From: RGIG9060 sp052173655
GTDB taxonomy: Bacteria > Spirochaetota > Spirochaetia > Treponematales > Treponemataceae
NCBI GenBank assembly: GCA_052173655.1
Contig: JBQMYD010000005.1
Coordinates: forward strand, 175,810 to 239,809
DNA length: 64,000 bases
Reading direction: 5' to 3'
In this document: positions 8,313 through 17,019 of the stretch, piece by piece
Numbering within the stretch: position 1 is the first letter of the stretch
Layout: each line of letters begins with the position of its first letter
Position numbers and translations under genes: made by a program
Notes under the pieces: model-generated
What the model saw: only the letters and a program-made list of their open reading frames with translations
Told to the model about the DNA's origin: nothing
The model's database searches: none

Positions 8313-9275
8313 CTAGGCAAGAGTCAGCATAAGTGTAACTATTATAGGCATTGTGATAATCGAAAATAAAGTACTGATTGAAACAAGCTCGCTTGCAAGA
8401 ACCGTATCACGATTAAAAAGAGTTGAAAACATCACAGTATTAGCGGCAACCGGAGTACAAGAAGCTATTGCCAACACTTCAAAAACCATACCTTTAATAC
8501 CTAAAAAATACAAAACTGCAATAAAACAAAGCGGAGAAACAATAAGTCTTAATAACATATTCAGCCAAAAATAAAATTTTTTTAAAACTTCAAAATTTGT
8601 GATTTCTGAAAGATAAAAACCGATTATTACCATGGGAACAGGAGTATTCAATGCTGCAAGACTTGCAATAGGAGATGCGATAATTTTAGGAAGTTGGATC
8701 GGCAAAAAGAAAACAAAAAGCCCTGCGACAACTCCAATTACACCCGGATTCAAAAAACATTTTTTTGCATAAAGCTTTATTTGTTTTGAACGATCTTCAT
8801 GTGAAAGACTGACATTGCGTTCTTTGCTCATCATAACAGCCCCATAAGTCCAACTTACAACATTGAAAATTCCAATATACGCACCGCTGTAAAAAACAGC
8901 ATCATCACCTAAAAGCGATTGTTGTAAAGGGATAGCCATAAAACCGCAATTTGAAAAAACAGCTGCAAAACGCAAAACTTTTTCACGATTTTCATTTTTT
9001 TCGTGAATACAAATATGTGCCATGATGATATTAAAAATATGAACACCTATAGCAGCAATAAAAGTAATTAAAAGACCTCTAAACATCTCTCTGTTAAAAT
9101 CACGATTAAAAGCTGTTACCGTTAAACAAGGTGTTACAAAAAACAGAACAAAATTACTCAAATTCTTTATGCTTTCTTTTGAAAACATTTTTGTTTTTCC
9201 GCATATAAAACCGACCGCAATCAATAGATATAAAATCACTACTTGCTGCAAAACAGCCATAAAACTACCGAACAT
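8313..9275 (-). CDS. auxin efflux carrier (AEC) family transporter
   Basis: A 320-residue integral membrane protein with about ten hydrophobic segments in two five-helix halves, separated by a polar loop (about residues 150-168). The FVTPCLTVTAFN segment near residue 50 and ASCTPVAANTVMFS near the end resemble the AEC family, whose bacterial members move malate, malonate or other organic anions. The substrate cannot be read from sequence. The ATG has GAGGC at a 7-nt spacing. A TACAAT -10 at 9301-9296 (minus) would give a short ordinary leader. This promoter overlaps the region used by the divergent ABC-F gene. Confidence 0.85.
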   Translation of the reverse strand: MFGSFMAVLQQVVILYLLIAVGFICGKTKMFSKESIKNLSNFVLFFVTPCLTVTAFNRDFNREMFRGLLITFIAAIGVHIFNIIMAHICIHEKNENREKVLRFAAVFSNCGFMAIPLQQSLLGDDAVFYSGAYIGIFNVVSWTYGAVMMSKERNVSLSHEDRSKQIKLYAKKCFLNPGVIGVVAGLFVFFLPIQLPKIIASPIASLAALNTPVPMVIIGFYLSEITNFEVLKKFYFWLNMLLRLIVSPLCFIAVLYFLGIKGMVFEVLAIASCTPVAANTVMFSTLFNRDTVLASELVSISTLFSIITMPIIVTLMLTLA

Positions 9276-9319
9276 AATATTGCCTCAACATAAACATTGT
9301 AGCGGTTTATCAGATTTTT

Positions 9320-9328
9320 TGATATAGT
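9320..9328 (+). promoter_or_regulatory. extended -10 promoter of the ABC-F gene, leaderless geometry
   Basis: TGATATAGT (TGn-TATAGT) ends six bases before the ATG at 9335. No Shine-Dalgarno is present and no convincing -35 at 17 bp. Confidence 0.55.
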
Positions 9329-9334
9329 TTCTCA

Positions 9335-11248
9335 ATGAATGTTTTATCCTTACATGAAGTTACCCAATACGGACGAGAAAAACCTCTTTTTAAAAACGTA
9401 AGTTTTGGTTTAAACGAAGGGGAAAAAGCCGCCATAATAGGTAAAAATGGAAGCGGAAAATCCACATTGCTTTCCATAATTTCAGGAAACCTTGCAGCCA
9501 TGGATGGAAAAATCGTAATAAATGATAACAGTGTTTCATTTTTACCCCAAACTCCAAACTTCAACCCAAATGACACGATTTTAGATCATATTTTTAAAAG
9601 TAACAGTTCAAAGCTTTCTCAAATAAAAAAATATGAAGAAATATGTTCAAAATTTGAAAATTATGATGGCAAAAACATTCCATCTTCACTAAAAAATGAA
9701 TTTGAAAATATATGTTTTGAAATGGATAAAAGAGACCTATGGAGCTATGAAAATTCTGTAAAAAAAATTCTTACAGACTTGGGAATTTTAGATTTTACTC
9801 AAAAAATGGGTGAATTAAGCGGAGGCATGGCAAAAAAAGTTGCATTGGCACAAGTTATGGTAGAAGATACAAAACTTTTACTACTGGATGAGCCAACAAA
9901 CCATTTGGATATTTCAACAATAAATATTCTCCAAAACTATCTTACGTGTACGGATAGAGCAGTATTAATGGTAACTCATGACCGTTATTTTTTGGATGCC
10001 GTATGCAACAATATTTACGAACTGGACAGACAAACCTTAAAATCATATCAGGGTAATTATTCTTCCTACCTTGAAAAAAAAGAAATAGAACTTGAAATTG
10101 AAAAAAATACTGACAGACGAATGGGAGCTTTTTTACGTATTGAAAAAGACTGGCTTATCAGAGGTCCTTGTGCCAGAGGAACAAAGGCAAAAGCACGAAT
10201 ACAAAATATCGAAAAACTTTCAAAAAATCATATTGATTTTTCCGAACAAAAAAAGATCGACGAAAAAAACTTTTCTTTTGAAACAAAAAATGGCAGACTC
10301 GGCGGAAAAATACTTGAACTTGAGAATATCGGGAAAAAGTATGCAAAACTGAAAGATATTTCATTCTCATTTAACAAGGGAGATAAAATCGGAATTTTCG
10401 GTAACAACGGAAGTGGAAAATCCACACTTTTAAACATAATAACAGGAAAAATTCAACCTGACACGGGAACTGTTACTGTCGGGAAAAACACAAAAATTGC
10501 ATATTACGAACAAAATCCTGTTTTTGAAAAAACAAGTCAAAATGTGATTGATTACATAAAACAAACTTCTGAAAACATCACGCTTAACAGTGGTAAAACA
10601 TATTCAGCAGGACAGCTTTTGGATCAATTCGGATTTGAAGGAAAAATACAATACTCTCCGGTATCAACACTAAGTGGCGGAGAGCGAAAAAGACTTTACC
10701 TTGTAAATCTTTTAATGAGTAATCCTAATTTTTTTATTATGGATGAACCCACAAATGACTTCGATATTTTTACAATGTCTATTTTGGAATCTTTTTTAAA
10801 TGAATTTAGCGGTTGCCTCTTACTTGTAAGCCATGATCGCTACTTTATGGATAAAATCGTAGATTCTCTTTTTGTAATCGAAACAGACGGAACAATTTCA
10901 AGGTATGAAGGCAAATGCAGTGCTTATCTTGATTTCATAAAAGAAAAAAAATCTCAAACCAATAAAGATAAAAAAGAAAATGAATCTAAAAATGTAAAAA
11001 GCCAAAACTTTAGTGAAAAAAATCAAAAACCTCGAAAGCTGTCATTTAAAGAACAAAAAGAATTTGAACAACTGGAAATTGATATTTTAAAAATGGAAGA
11101 ACGAAAAAAAATTTTAGAAGCTTTGATGAGCTCTGAAAATGCCTCTTACACACAAATATCCCAAGCTGATAACGAATATTCACAGCTCAATAAAAGTTTA
11201 GAAGAAAAATATCAACGCTGGGAAAACTTGGCAAGTATCGGATTTTAG
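9335..11248 (+). CDS. ABC-F family ATPase (Uup/EttA-like)
   Basis: A 637-residue soluble protein with two ABC domains and no membrane part. First domain: Walker A GKNGSGKST at 36-44, signature LSGGMAKK near 163, Walker B LLLLDEPTNHLD near 185. Second: GNNGSGKST near 355, LSGGERKR near 446, FFIMDEPTNDFD. A linker rich in charged residues (PtIM region) joins them, and a Lys/Glu-rich coiled-coil tail (about 540-637) resembles the C-terminal domain of Uup. ABC-F proteins act on the ribosome, rescuing stalled translation or conferring antibiotic resistance. Nothing here decides between housekeeping and resistance. The phosphopantetheinyl transferase gene follows 40 bp downstream. Confidence 0.92.
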   Translation: MNVLSLHEVTQYGREKPLFKNVSFGLNEGEKAAIIGKNGSGKSTLLSIISGNLAAMDGKIVINDNSVSFLPQTPNFNPNDTILDHIFKSNSSKLSQIKKYEEICSKFENYDGKNIPSSLKNEFENICFEMDKRDLWSYENSVKKILTDLGILDFTQKMGELSGGMAKKVALAQVMVEDTKLLLLDEPTNHLDISTINILQNYLTCTDRAVLMVTHDRYFLDAVCNNIYELDRQTLKSYQGNYSSYLEKKEIELEIEKNTDRRMGAFLRIEKDWLIRGPCARGTKAKARIQNIEKLSKNHIDFSEQKKIDEKNFSFETKNGRLGGKILELENIGKKYAKLKDISFSFNKGDKIGIFGNNGSGKSTLLNIITGKIQPDTGTVTVGKNTKIAYYEQNPVFEKTSQNVIDYIKQTSENITLNSGKTYSAGQLLDQFGFEGKIQYSPVSTLSGGERKRLYLVNLLMSNPNFFIMDEPTNDFDIFTMSILESFLNEFSGCLLLVSHDRYFMDKIVDSLFVIETDGTISRYEGKCSAYLDFIKEKKSQTNKDKKENESKNVKSQNFSEKNQKPRKLSFKEQKEFEQLEIDILKMEERKKILEALMSSENASYTQISQADNEYSQLNKSLEEKYQRWENLASIGF

Positions 11249-11288
11249 AAAAATCTGTAAAAACAGGAAAACATATTGAGGAAATAAA

Positions 11289-11993
11289 ATGAAAAATATT
11301 GAGTGCACACATATTTTTTATGCAAACACTGAAAATTTAAAAAACAATGACACTTTTTCTTTTTATTATAAAAAACTTCCTCAATTCCGAAAAGAAAAAT
11401 CGGATTCTTACAAATTACAAGAAGATAAAATAAGATCTGTAGCGGCATGGTCGCTTTTGTGTAAAGCATTTCCCCTTGTTGATACAGAATTTTCTGAAAA
11501 TACAATAGCTTTTGAAGCAAGTTGTTCCGAACACGGCAAGCCTCAATCCAAAAACTACCCGTTACATTTTAATTTAAGCCATTCGGGAAATTTTGTTTTA
11601 TGTGCAATTTCAGAAAATCCGGTAGGTTGCGATGTTGAAAAAATAAAAAAATCAAATATAAAATTTGCTGAACGCTTTTTTCATCCTCAAGAAGTAAATC
11701 ATCTAAAAAGTTTTTCAAAAGGTAAATCCTCCCTTCTAAATACTGAATTTTACAAAATATGGGTTTTAAAAGAGAGTTTATTAAAAGCGAAAGGAACGGG
11801 ATTGACCGTAGCGCTAAAAAGTTTTTCCGTAATTGATAGAATCAATATAATTGATAAAATTGATATAATTGACGAAATGGAAAATAAAAATTTTAACTTG
11901 TTTTATTTGAATTTTTTAGAAACATCAGGTTACGCAGCGGCAGCGGCAACTATGGACTCAAAAATCAAATTACAAAAAATAATTTTAGACTGA
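11289..11993 (+). CDS. 4'-phosphopantetheinyl transferase superfamily protein (Sfp type)
   Basis: A 234-residue enzyme that moves 4'-phosphopantetheine from CoA to a carrier-protein serine. Motifs: LSHSG (96-100), GCDVEKIK with the Mg ligands Asp115 and Glu117, and W158-x2-K161-E162-x3-K166 (WVLKESLLK). Size fits the Sfp/Gsp type rather than AcpS. AGGAAATAAA precedes the ATG. No polyketide or peptide synthetase is nearby, so it probably serves acyl carrier protein or a distant cluster. Near residues 185-197 the protein carries a simple repeat built on Ile-Ile-Asp, encoded by imperfect AATTGATA units, which looks like a small slippage expansion in a tolerant loop. Confidence 0.88.
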   Translation: MKNIECTHIFYANTENLKNNDTFSFYYKKLPQFRKEKSDSYKLQEDKIRSVAAWSLLCKAFPLVDTEFSENTIAFEASCSEHGKPQSKNYPLHFNLSHSGNFVLCAISENPVGCDVEKIKKSNIKFAERFFHPQEVNHLKSFSKGKSSLLNTEFYKIWVLKESLLKAKGTGLTVALKSFSVIDRINIIDKIDIIDEMENKNFNLFYLNFLETSGYAAAAATMDSKIKLQKIILD

Positions 11994-11997
11994 TTTT

Positions 11998-12831
11998 TTA
12001 AAAATTAGTTTTCAATACTCTTTCAAGATAAAAAACTGCATCCTGTAAATTTTCTTTCAGTTTCCAAGGCGGATTTACAAAAAGCATACCGCTGCCGTAA
12101 AGACCGCTTTCTTTACATGGCAAATCAACCAATAGTTCGCATGAAAAATAATCCATACCGTATTCACCGGCTTTTGAGCAAATTTCATCATTCATAATTT
12201 CCTGTTTTGCTTTTTTTTTCTTTAAAAGCGGATACCAAAGACATAAAACTGCGGTATTCCATTTTTTCATAACTTTACACAAAGATTGGGCAGCATTTTT
12301 ATAATCTTCGTCAATTTCGTAACTTGGATCCATAAACACAAATCCTCGCCTTATATCCGGCGGAGTCAGAGCCTGTAATCCTTCAAAACAATTCCGATGA
12401 TGAACTCCAATACGTTTATCTTTTATATGACTTTTCAAAACTTCAATTTCATTATTGTGCAATTCCATAAAAATTGCCCTATCCTGATCTCGTAAAAACT
12501 TTTTTATAATTTCAGGAGAACCCGGATAACGATTTTGTTCCATGTACGGACGTAGAAAAAGAATATATTTTTCTATTGAAACCGGAAGAATGCAGTCATC
12601 CGCTTTGAATTCGGAACTTGAATCTAAAAGTTTAAAAACACCATTCAAAGCTTCGCCCGTTTTCAAAGCTCTCTCATCGTCAAGATAATAAAGCCCCGCA
12701 CCTGCATTACAATCTACAGCAATAAAAGGCTTATCTTTTTTGCACATACTTTCAAGAACAAGCATAAGAGAAATGTGTTTTATTATGTCAGCGTGATTTC
12801 CGGCGTGAAAAACGTGCCGATAACTTAGCAT
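11998..12831 (-). CDS. rlmJ: 23S rRNA (adenine-2030-N6)-methyltransferase RlmJ
   Basis: A 277-residue SAM-dependent methyltransferase. The N-terminus MLSYRHVFHAGNHADIIKH is the RlmJ hallmark and fixes the start. VDCNAGAGLY (SAM loop, near 39-48) and the catalytic DPSYE near residue 168 (variant of D/N-PP-Y/F) follow. RlmJ methylates A2030 of 23S rRNA in E. coli. It converges on the phosphopantetheinyl transferase gene with only 4 bp between the stops. TATAGT lies two bases before the ATG, too close to act as its -10, and no Shine-Dalgarno is evident, so how it is expressed is unclear. Confidence 0.93.
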   Translation of the reverse strand: MLSYRHVFHAGNHADIIKHISLMLVLESMCKKDKPFIAVDCNAGAGLYYLDDERALKTGEALNGVFKLLDSSSEFKADDCILPVSIEKYILFLRPYMEQNRYPGSPEIIKKFLRDQDRAIFMELHNNEIEVLKSHIKDKRIGVHHRNCFEGLQALTPPDIRRGFVFMDPSYEIDEDYKNAAQSLCKVMKKWNTAVLCLWYPLLKKKKAKQEIMNDEICSKAGEYGMDYFSCELLVDLPCKESGLYGSGMLFVNPPWKLKENLQDAVFYLERVLKTNF

Positions 12832-12882
12832 ATACTATAACTCAAATATCGTGCTTATATTGCAAATTGATCCACGAAATTT

Positions 12883-13605
12883 TTACAAAACATTTTGTAA
12901 AAACTGCTTTAACCGCTCACTCTTTGGATGATTAAAAATTTCATCAGGAGTTCCCTGCTCTGCAATTACACCTTCACTCATAAACCAAACTCTATCAGCA
13001 ACTTCTCTTGCAAACCCCATCTCGTGCGTAACAACAACCATTGTCATGCCGTCATCTGCAAGCTGTTTCATTACGTTTAAAACCTCTCCTACCATTTCAG
13101 GATCTAAGGCAGAAGTGGGTTCATCAAAAAGCATTACATCAGGATTCATTGCAAGAGCTCTAACAATCGCAATACGCTGCTTTTGGCCTCCGCTTAATGT
13201 TGAAGGATAGGCCTTTTCTTTATCTGCCAGACCAACCATGTTCAATAACTCAATAGCACGCTTTTCCGCTTCTGCTTTTGACTTTATCTTTAATGTTGTA
13301 GGAGCAAGAATAATATTTTCCATAACACTAAGATGAGGAAAAAGATTAAAGTGCTGAAAAACCATTCCCATTTTTCGTCTTATGTTATTTATGTCAGTTC
13401 TTTTATCAAGAATATTTATTCCTTCAAAATAAATTTCACCGCTGTCAGGTGTTTCCAAAAGATTAAGACATCGTAAAAAAGTTGACTTACCGCTACCGCT
13501 GGGACCTATAATTACGACCTTTTCCCCTTTGTTGATCTTTTCACTGACATTTTTAAGAACTTGTAATTTCCCAAAACTTAAATCCAAATTTTTAACTTCT
13601 ATCAC
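12883..13605 (-). CDS. polar amino-acid ABC transporter ATP-binding protein (GlnQ type)
   Basis: A 240-residue ATPase that powers uptake through the permease encoded just upstream. Walker A GPSGSGKST, Q-loop FQHFNLFPH, signature LSGGQKQR, Walker B VMLFDEPTSALDPE and the switch His in VVVTHE are complete. GTG at 13605 is preferred: it gives the usual family length and follows AAGG, whereas the longer frame begins with an isolated TTG inside the permease gene. It overlaps the permease 3' end by 14 bp. The substrate is probably a polar amino acid, judged from the permease and binding protein. Confidence 0.93.
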   Translation of the reverse strand: MIEVKNLDLSFGKLQVLKNVSEKINKGEKVVIIGPSGSGKSTFLRCLNLLETPDSGEIYFEGINILDKRTDINNIRRKMGMVFQHFNLFPHLSVMENIILAPTTLKIKSKAEAEKRAIELLNMVGLADKEKAYPSTLSGGQKQRIAIVRALAMNPDVMLFDEPTSALDPEMVGEVLNVMKQLADDGMTMVVVTHEMGFAREVADRVWFMSEGVIAEQGTPDEIFNHPKSERLKQFLQNVL

Positions 13606-14260
13606 TTTTTGCCAGCCTTTTTTCCAATAAAGCAAAGAAATTTGTGAGCCCTAAAGTTAAAATCAAATAAATGACCGCACATGACAAAAGAGGAATCCAT
13701 GCATTATATGTAGCATTGCGGATCATATCACCGGATTTTGTCAAATCCGTTACGGCAATAAAACTTGCAACGGAAGTTTCTTTAATCAAAACAATAAATT
13801 CACTTGTATATGTAGGTAACACAGCCTTTACAGCCTGAGGAATAACTATTTTAAAAAGAGTTTTCCATTTCCCCAGACCCAAAGAACGCCCGGCTTCCGT
13901 TTGGCCTCTGTCTACACCTTGGATTCCTGCTCTAAAAATTTCGGTACAGTATGCACCGGAGTTAATTCCATATGCAATAATTGCTACTAAAAGACGATTC
14001 AGTCCAAGAGGAGCAAAAACTACAAAATAAAAAATCATTAACTGTGTCGCAAGAGGTATACCACGAATTACAGTTGTATAAATATTAGCTAAAATTTGAA
14101 GAGGCTTTCTGTTTGAAATTTTCATCAAAGCAAAAATACAACCTAGAACGGTTCCTATCAAAACCGCACACAATGCAATGAGAAGCGTATTTCCAAGACC
14201 TTTAAGCATCAAAAGCCATCGGCCTTTATCTATCATGGTAATATAAAAAGAATGAAACAC
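13592..14260 (-). CDS. polar amino-acid ABC transporter permease (HisM/GlnP type)
   Basis: A 222-residue inner-membrane permease with about five helices. GLGNTLLIAL near the start and the EAA loop (EAGRSLGLGKWKTLFKIVIPQAVKAVLPTY region, about 140-170) that contacts the ATPase mark the His/Glu/Gln/Arg permease family. Only one permease gene is present, so it would act as a homodimer. GTG at 14260 is supported by GGAG six bases upstream. The gene is separated from the binding-protein gene by a stable hairpin (14271-14309) that probably lowers its expression relative to the binding protein. Confidence 0.92.
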   Translation of the reverse strand: MFHSFYITMIDKGRWLLMLKGLGNTLLIALCAVLIGTVLGCIFALMKISNRKPLQILANIYTTVIRGIPLATQLMIFYFVVFAPLGLNRLLVAIIAYGINSGAYCTEIFRAGIQGVDRGQTEAGRSLGLGKWKTLFKIVIPQAVKAVLPTYTSEFIVLIKETSVASFIAVTDLTKSGDMIRNATYNAWIPLLSCAVIYLILTLGLTNFFALLEKRLAKSDRS

Positions 14261-14270
14261 TTACGACTCC

Positions 14271-14309
14271 AAAATAAAAATTGCCGGCAAATAAAAAAAA
14301 GCCGGCAAT
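14271..14309 (-). terminator. intercistronic terminator-like hairpin between binding protein and permease
   Basis: ATTGCCGGC and GCCGGCAAT form a perfect 9-bp stem with a T/A-rich 12-nt loop, followed on the minus strand by TTTTTATTTT. It stands between the binding-protein stop (14322) and the permease Shine-Dalgarno, the usual place for partial termination or 3'-end protection that yields excess binding protein. Confidence 0.75.
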
Positions 14310-14321
14310 CCCGATATAAAT

Positions 14322-15098
14322 TTATTTTTTAATAATAATTACCTGTTCTGATTCAAAATACGGAAGTGAAAAATCTACGTTTTGTTTTCTATCTTCAGTT
14401 ACAGACATTCCTGCTGCAATAAAATCTATAGCACCGGATTGAAGAGCTCCGATAAGACTGTCAAAGTTCATATCAATAACTTGAAGTTTTTTTCCGTAGT
14501 TTGCCGCAATTTTTTGTCCCATTGTAATATCAAAACCTACAACTTCCTGTCCATCAACGTATTCAAATGGAGGAAAAGCAGAATTTGTTCCCAACTTTAA
14601 TACACCATCCCCTTCACTTTCAATTTCAGGAATTACAATATTTCCGTCAGCAGGCATAAAAGCGTTAATAAGCTGTTCATAACTTCCATCATTTCTCATA
14701 GCTGTAATTGTCTCATTTATTGATTTCAATAACTCATCACTGCCTTTTCTTACTGCTATAGCATATTCTTCTCTTGCAAATCTATCTTTTACAATTGTTA
14801 ATTTAGGATTTTTTTCAACTATTTCTTTTGCAGGAAGTTCATCCAAAACGATTGCATCGATAGCACCGTTTACAAGATCCAAGGCGGCATCAATTCCAGT
14901 TTTAAAAGAGACAATCTTTACATCTTCAACATTTTTCGCACACCAACCTTCTCCGGTAGTTCCTGCTTGAACACCGATTCTCAAACCTTTAAGGTCCTCT
15001 ACAGTTTTAATTTCTACCCTGCTCTTTTTTGTACATGAAAATACTCCAAAAACCAGTAAAACACATAATAAAACAACAACAATTTTGTTTAATTTCAT
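14322..15098 (-). CDS. amino-acid-binding lipoprotein (SBP_bac_3), circularly permuted
   Basis: A 258-residue lipoprotein; signal with VFSC, lipid Cys at 22. The mature part carries all segments of family 3 solute-binding proteins but in swapped order. Residues 35-148 (DLKGLRIGVQAGTTGE... to YEQLINAFMP) are normally the C-terminal half, mostly lobe II and the closing helix. After a Gly/Pro/Glu linker (149-166), residues 167-258 (KLGTNSAFPPFEY, GFDITMGQKIA, AGMSVTEDR, VDFSLPYFESEQVIIIKK) are normally the N-terminal half, lobe I. The protein stops exactly at the hinge strand. Ligand residues of both halves look intact, including the Arg of TEDR that holds the amino-acid carboxylate. ATG 15098 has GGAGGG upstream. 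It pairs with the permease and ATPase genes that follow. Confidence 0.9.
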   Translation of the reverse strand: MKLNKIVVVLLCVLLVFGVFSCTKKSRVEIKTVEDLKGLRIGVQAGTTGEGWCAKNVEDVKIVSFKTGIDAALDLVNGAIDAIVLDELPAKEIVEKNPKLTIVKDRFAREEYAIAVRKGSDELLKSINETITAMRNDGSYEQLINAFMPADGNIVIPEIESEGDGVLKLGTNSAFPPFEYVDGQEVVGFDITMGQKIAANYGKKLQVIDMNFDSLIGALQSGAIDFIAAGMSVTEDRKQNVDFSLPYFESEQVIIIKK

Positions 15099-15154
15099 TT
15101 TTCCCTCCACTATTTTAGGAATTTTTAATCTTCTTTCCATTTTATAAAAAAGAA

Positions 15155-15742
15155 TTATATTACGCAACAACCTTTTGCTATTTGCTCTTTTTCAGAAAAA
15201 CCGACAAGATTTTCCAATAAAGAAAATGTAAATTCTTCACTCGCACCGGCAGCACAAGCTGTAATTAAGTTACCGTCTACAACGACTCTGCTTTCCTGAT
15301 ACAAAGAAGAATACTTGCTTGGTGCTTCATTTTTCATGCCTGGATAACAAGTCCACTTTTTTCCTTCGAGGACAGAAGTTTTTCCCAAAACAACGGCAGG
15401 GCTTGCACAAATTGCACAAATGAATTTTCCACTGTCATAGCATTTTTCAATATGTTGCAATAACAGAGCACACTCGGAAAGCCCCTCAGATCCTTTCAGT
15501 CCTCCCGGCAATATCAGTGCATCAATTGAGTTTTCATTAAAAGAGGAACAATATTCTGAAAAAGTCTTATCAGCAAAAATACTCACATTGTGAGAGCTTA
15601 CCACGATATTGGTTTCTTTCTTTTCACAAGAAGGAACTGCTACAGTTATTACATTCAACTTTGCTCTACGCAAATAATCCACAGGAGTTAAAGCTTCTAT
15701 CATTTCAAATCCGTCAGATAAAAAAACGGCAATTGTCTTCAT
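15155..15742 (-). CDS. DJ-1/PfpI family protein
   Basis: A 195-residue member of the DJ-1/PfpI superfamily, closest to the YajL/DJ-1 branch by layout. The nucleophilic-elbow Cys is in FICAICASPAVVL (near residue 105) and the conserved Glu of SDGFEMIEA is near residue 13. Members have been described as glyoxalases, chaperones or oxidative-stress proteins; which applies is not settled for the family. The ATG at 15742 is chosen because AGGA lies 10 nt upstream and MKTIAVFL is the typical N-terminus. It follows serA by 16 bp and is likely co-transcribed with it. Confidence 0.88.
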   Translation of the reverse strand: MKTIAVFLSDGFEMIEALTPVDYLRRAKLNVITVAVPSCEKKETNIVVSSHNVSIFADKTFSEYCSSFNENSIDALILPGGLKGSEGLSECALLLQHIEKCYDSGKFICAICASPAVVLGKTSVLEGKKWTCYPGMKNEAPSKYSSLYQESRVVVDGNLITACAAGASEEFTFSLLENLVGFSEKEQIAKGCCVI

Positions 15743-15758
15743 AATTTGAAAATCCTTT

Positions 15759-16943
15759 TTATTTTTGAGCAAAGATTGTACGTACCTTTGTTACTGTATC
15801 GCAATCTTCAAGTTTTTTTACAATATCATCTGTTACAATTCCATTTACGTCTATGATATTGTAAGCAATATCTCCCTTTGCCTGATTTATAAAGCTTTCA
15901 ATGTTAAGTTTTGCTTCTCCAAGAATTGTCGTAAACTTTGAAATTATGTCCGGAATATTTTTATGACTTATACAAAGTCTTGTTCCGCCACAAGGAATCG
16001 GGTTATCTGTGTAAGTTTTAGGAAAATTTACCGAGTTTATGATATTTCCGTATTCCAAAAAATCTTTTAACTGTTCTGCAGCCATTACCGCACAGTTTTC
16101 TTCGGCTTCGTATGTACTTGCTCCAAGATGAGGCATACATATAATTTTTTCATGATTTAAAAATTCATCGGCGGCAAAATCCGTAACTAGACATTCTATT
16201 TTTCCGCTGTCAATTGCTGCAAGAACATCCGCATTATTTACAAGTCCTCCACGTGCAAGATTTATAATTCTAACACCTTTTTTCATAGACTTAATTGCAG
16301 ATGCATTAATCATTCCCTTTGTATCGTTTGTTTGAGGAACATGAAGTGAAATATAATCAGCTTTTGCATAAATCATATCAAGGGTTTCGGCATGTTTTAC
16401 ATTATGGTCAAGACTCCATGCAGATTTTATTGAAAGAAAAGGATCATATCCTATTACTTCCATTCCAAACTGAATTGCAAGATTTGCAACCATAGCACCT
16501 ACAGCACCCAAGCCTATAACTCCCAAAATTTTACCTTTTAGCTCAGGCCCAACAAATTGGCTTTTTCCTTTTTCTTCCAGTTCCGGAATTTCATCACCTT
16601 TTCCGGCAAGAGTTTCTACCCATGCATTTGCCTTTATAGCAGGACGGCTTGAAAGTAAAAAAGACAGAATTGCAAGCTCTTTTACGGCGTTTGCATTTGC
16701 TCCCGGAGTATTAAAAACTACAATGCCTTTTTCTGTAAGTTCCGCTATAGGAATATTATTTGTACCTGCTCCGGCTCTTGCTACAGCTTTTACAGTGTCT
16801 CCAATTTTCATTTCATGCATATCTGCAGAGCGAACCAAATACGCATCAGGATTATTCATATCCGAAGCAACTTCATAATTATCCCTATCCAAGATATTTA
16901 AACCACAGGCTGAAATTTTATTTAATGTTTGAATTTTATACAT
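15759..16943 (-). CDS. serA: D-3-phosphoglycerate dehydrogenase
   Basis: A 394-residue NAD enzyme, first step of serine synthesis from 3-phosphoglycerate. The nucleotide-binding GLGAVG motif is at 144-149 and the catalytic Arg (NLARGG), Glu and His (MPHLGAST) are present. Residues about 320-394 form a regulatory ACT domain; there is no extra ASB domain, so this is the shorter type also seen in Bacteroidetes and clostridia. AGGGA precedes the ATG. It follows serC, so two of the three steps of the serine pathway lie together; a serB is not in the window. Confidence 0.95.
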   Translation of the reverse strand: MYKIQTLNKISACGLNILDRDNYEVASDMNNPDAYLVRSADMHEMKIGDTVKAVARAGAGTNNIPIAELTEKGIVVFNTPGANANAVKELAILSFLLSSRPAIKANAWVETLAGKGDEIPELEEKGKSQFVGPELKGKILGVIGLGAVGAMVANLAIQFGMEVIGYDPFLSIKSAWSLDHNVKHAETLDMIYAKADYISLHVPQTNDTKGMINASAIKSMKKGVRIINLARGGLVNNADVLAAIDSGKIECLVTDFAADEFLNHEKIICMPHLGASTYEAEENCAVMAAEQLKDFLEYGNIINSVNFPKTYTDNPIPCGGTRLCISHKNIPDIISKFTTILGEAKLNIESFINQAKGDIAYNIIDVNGIVTDDIVKKLEDCDTVTKVRTIFAQK

Positions 16944-17019
16944 ACAAATGTCCCTTTTTTAATTATTTTTATTTATTTTTCATGTTCAATTTGATTTTTA
17001 ACTGCCTATTTTTTTGCAA

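Noticed and set aside
12832..12850. Leaderless promoter for rlmJ
   Set aside because: TATAGT ends only two bases before the ATG, too near for a start at or before the first codon, and no better hexamer fits.
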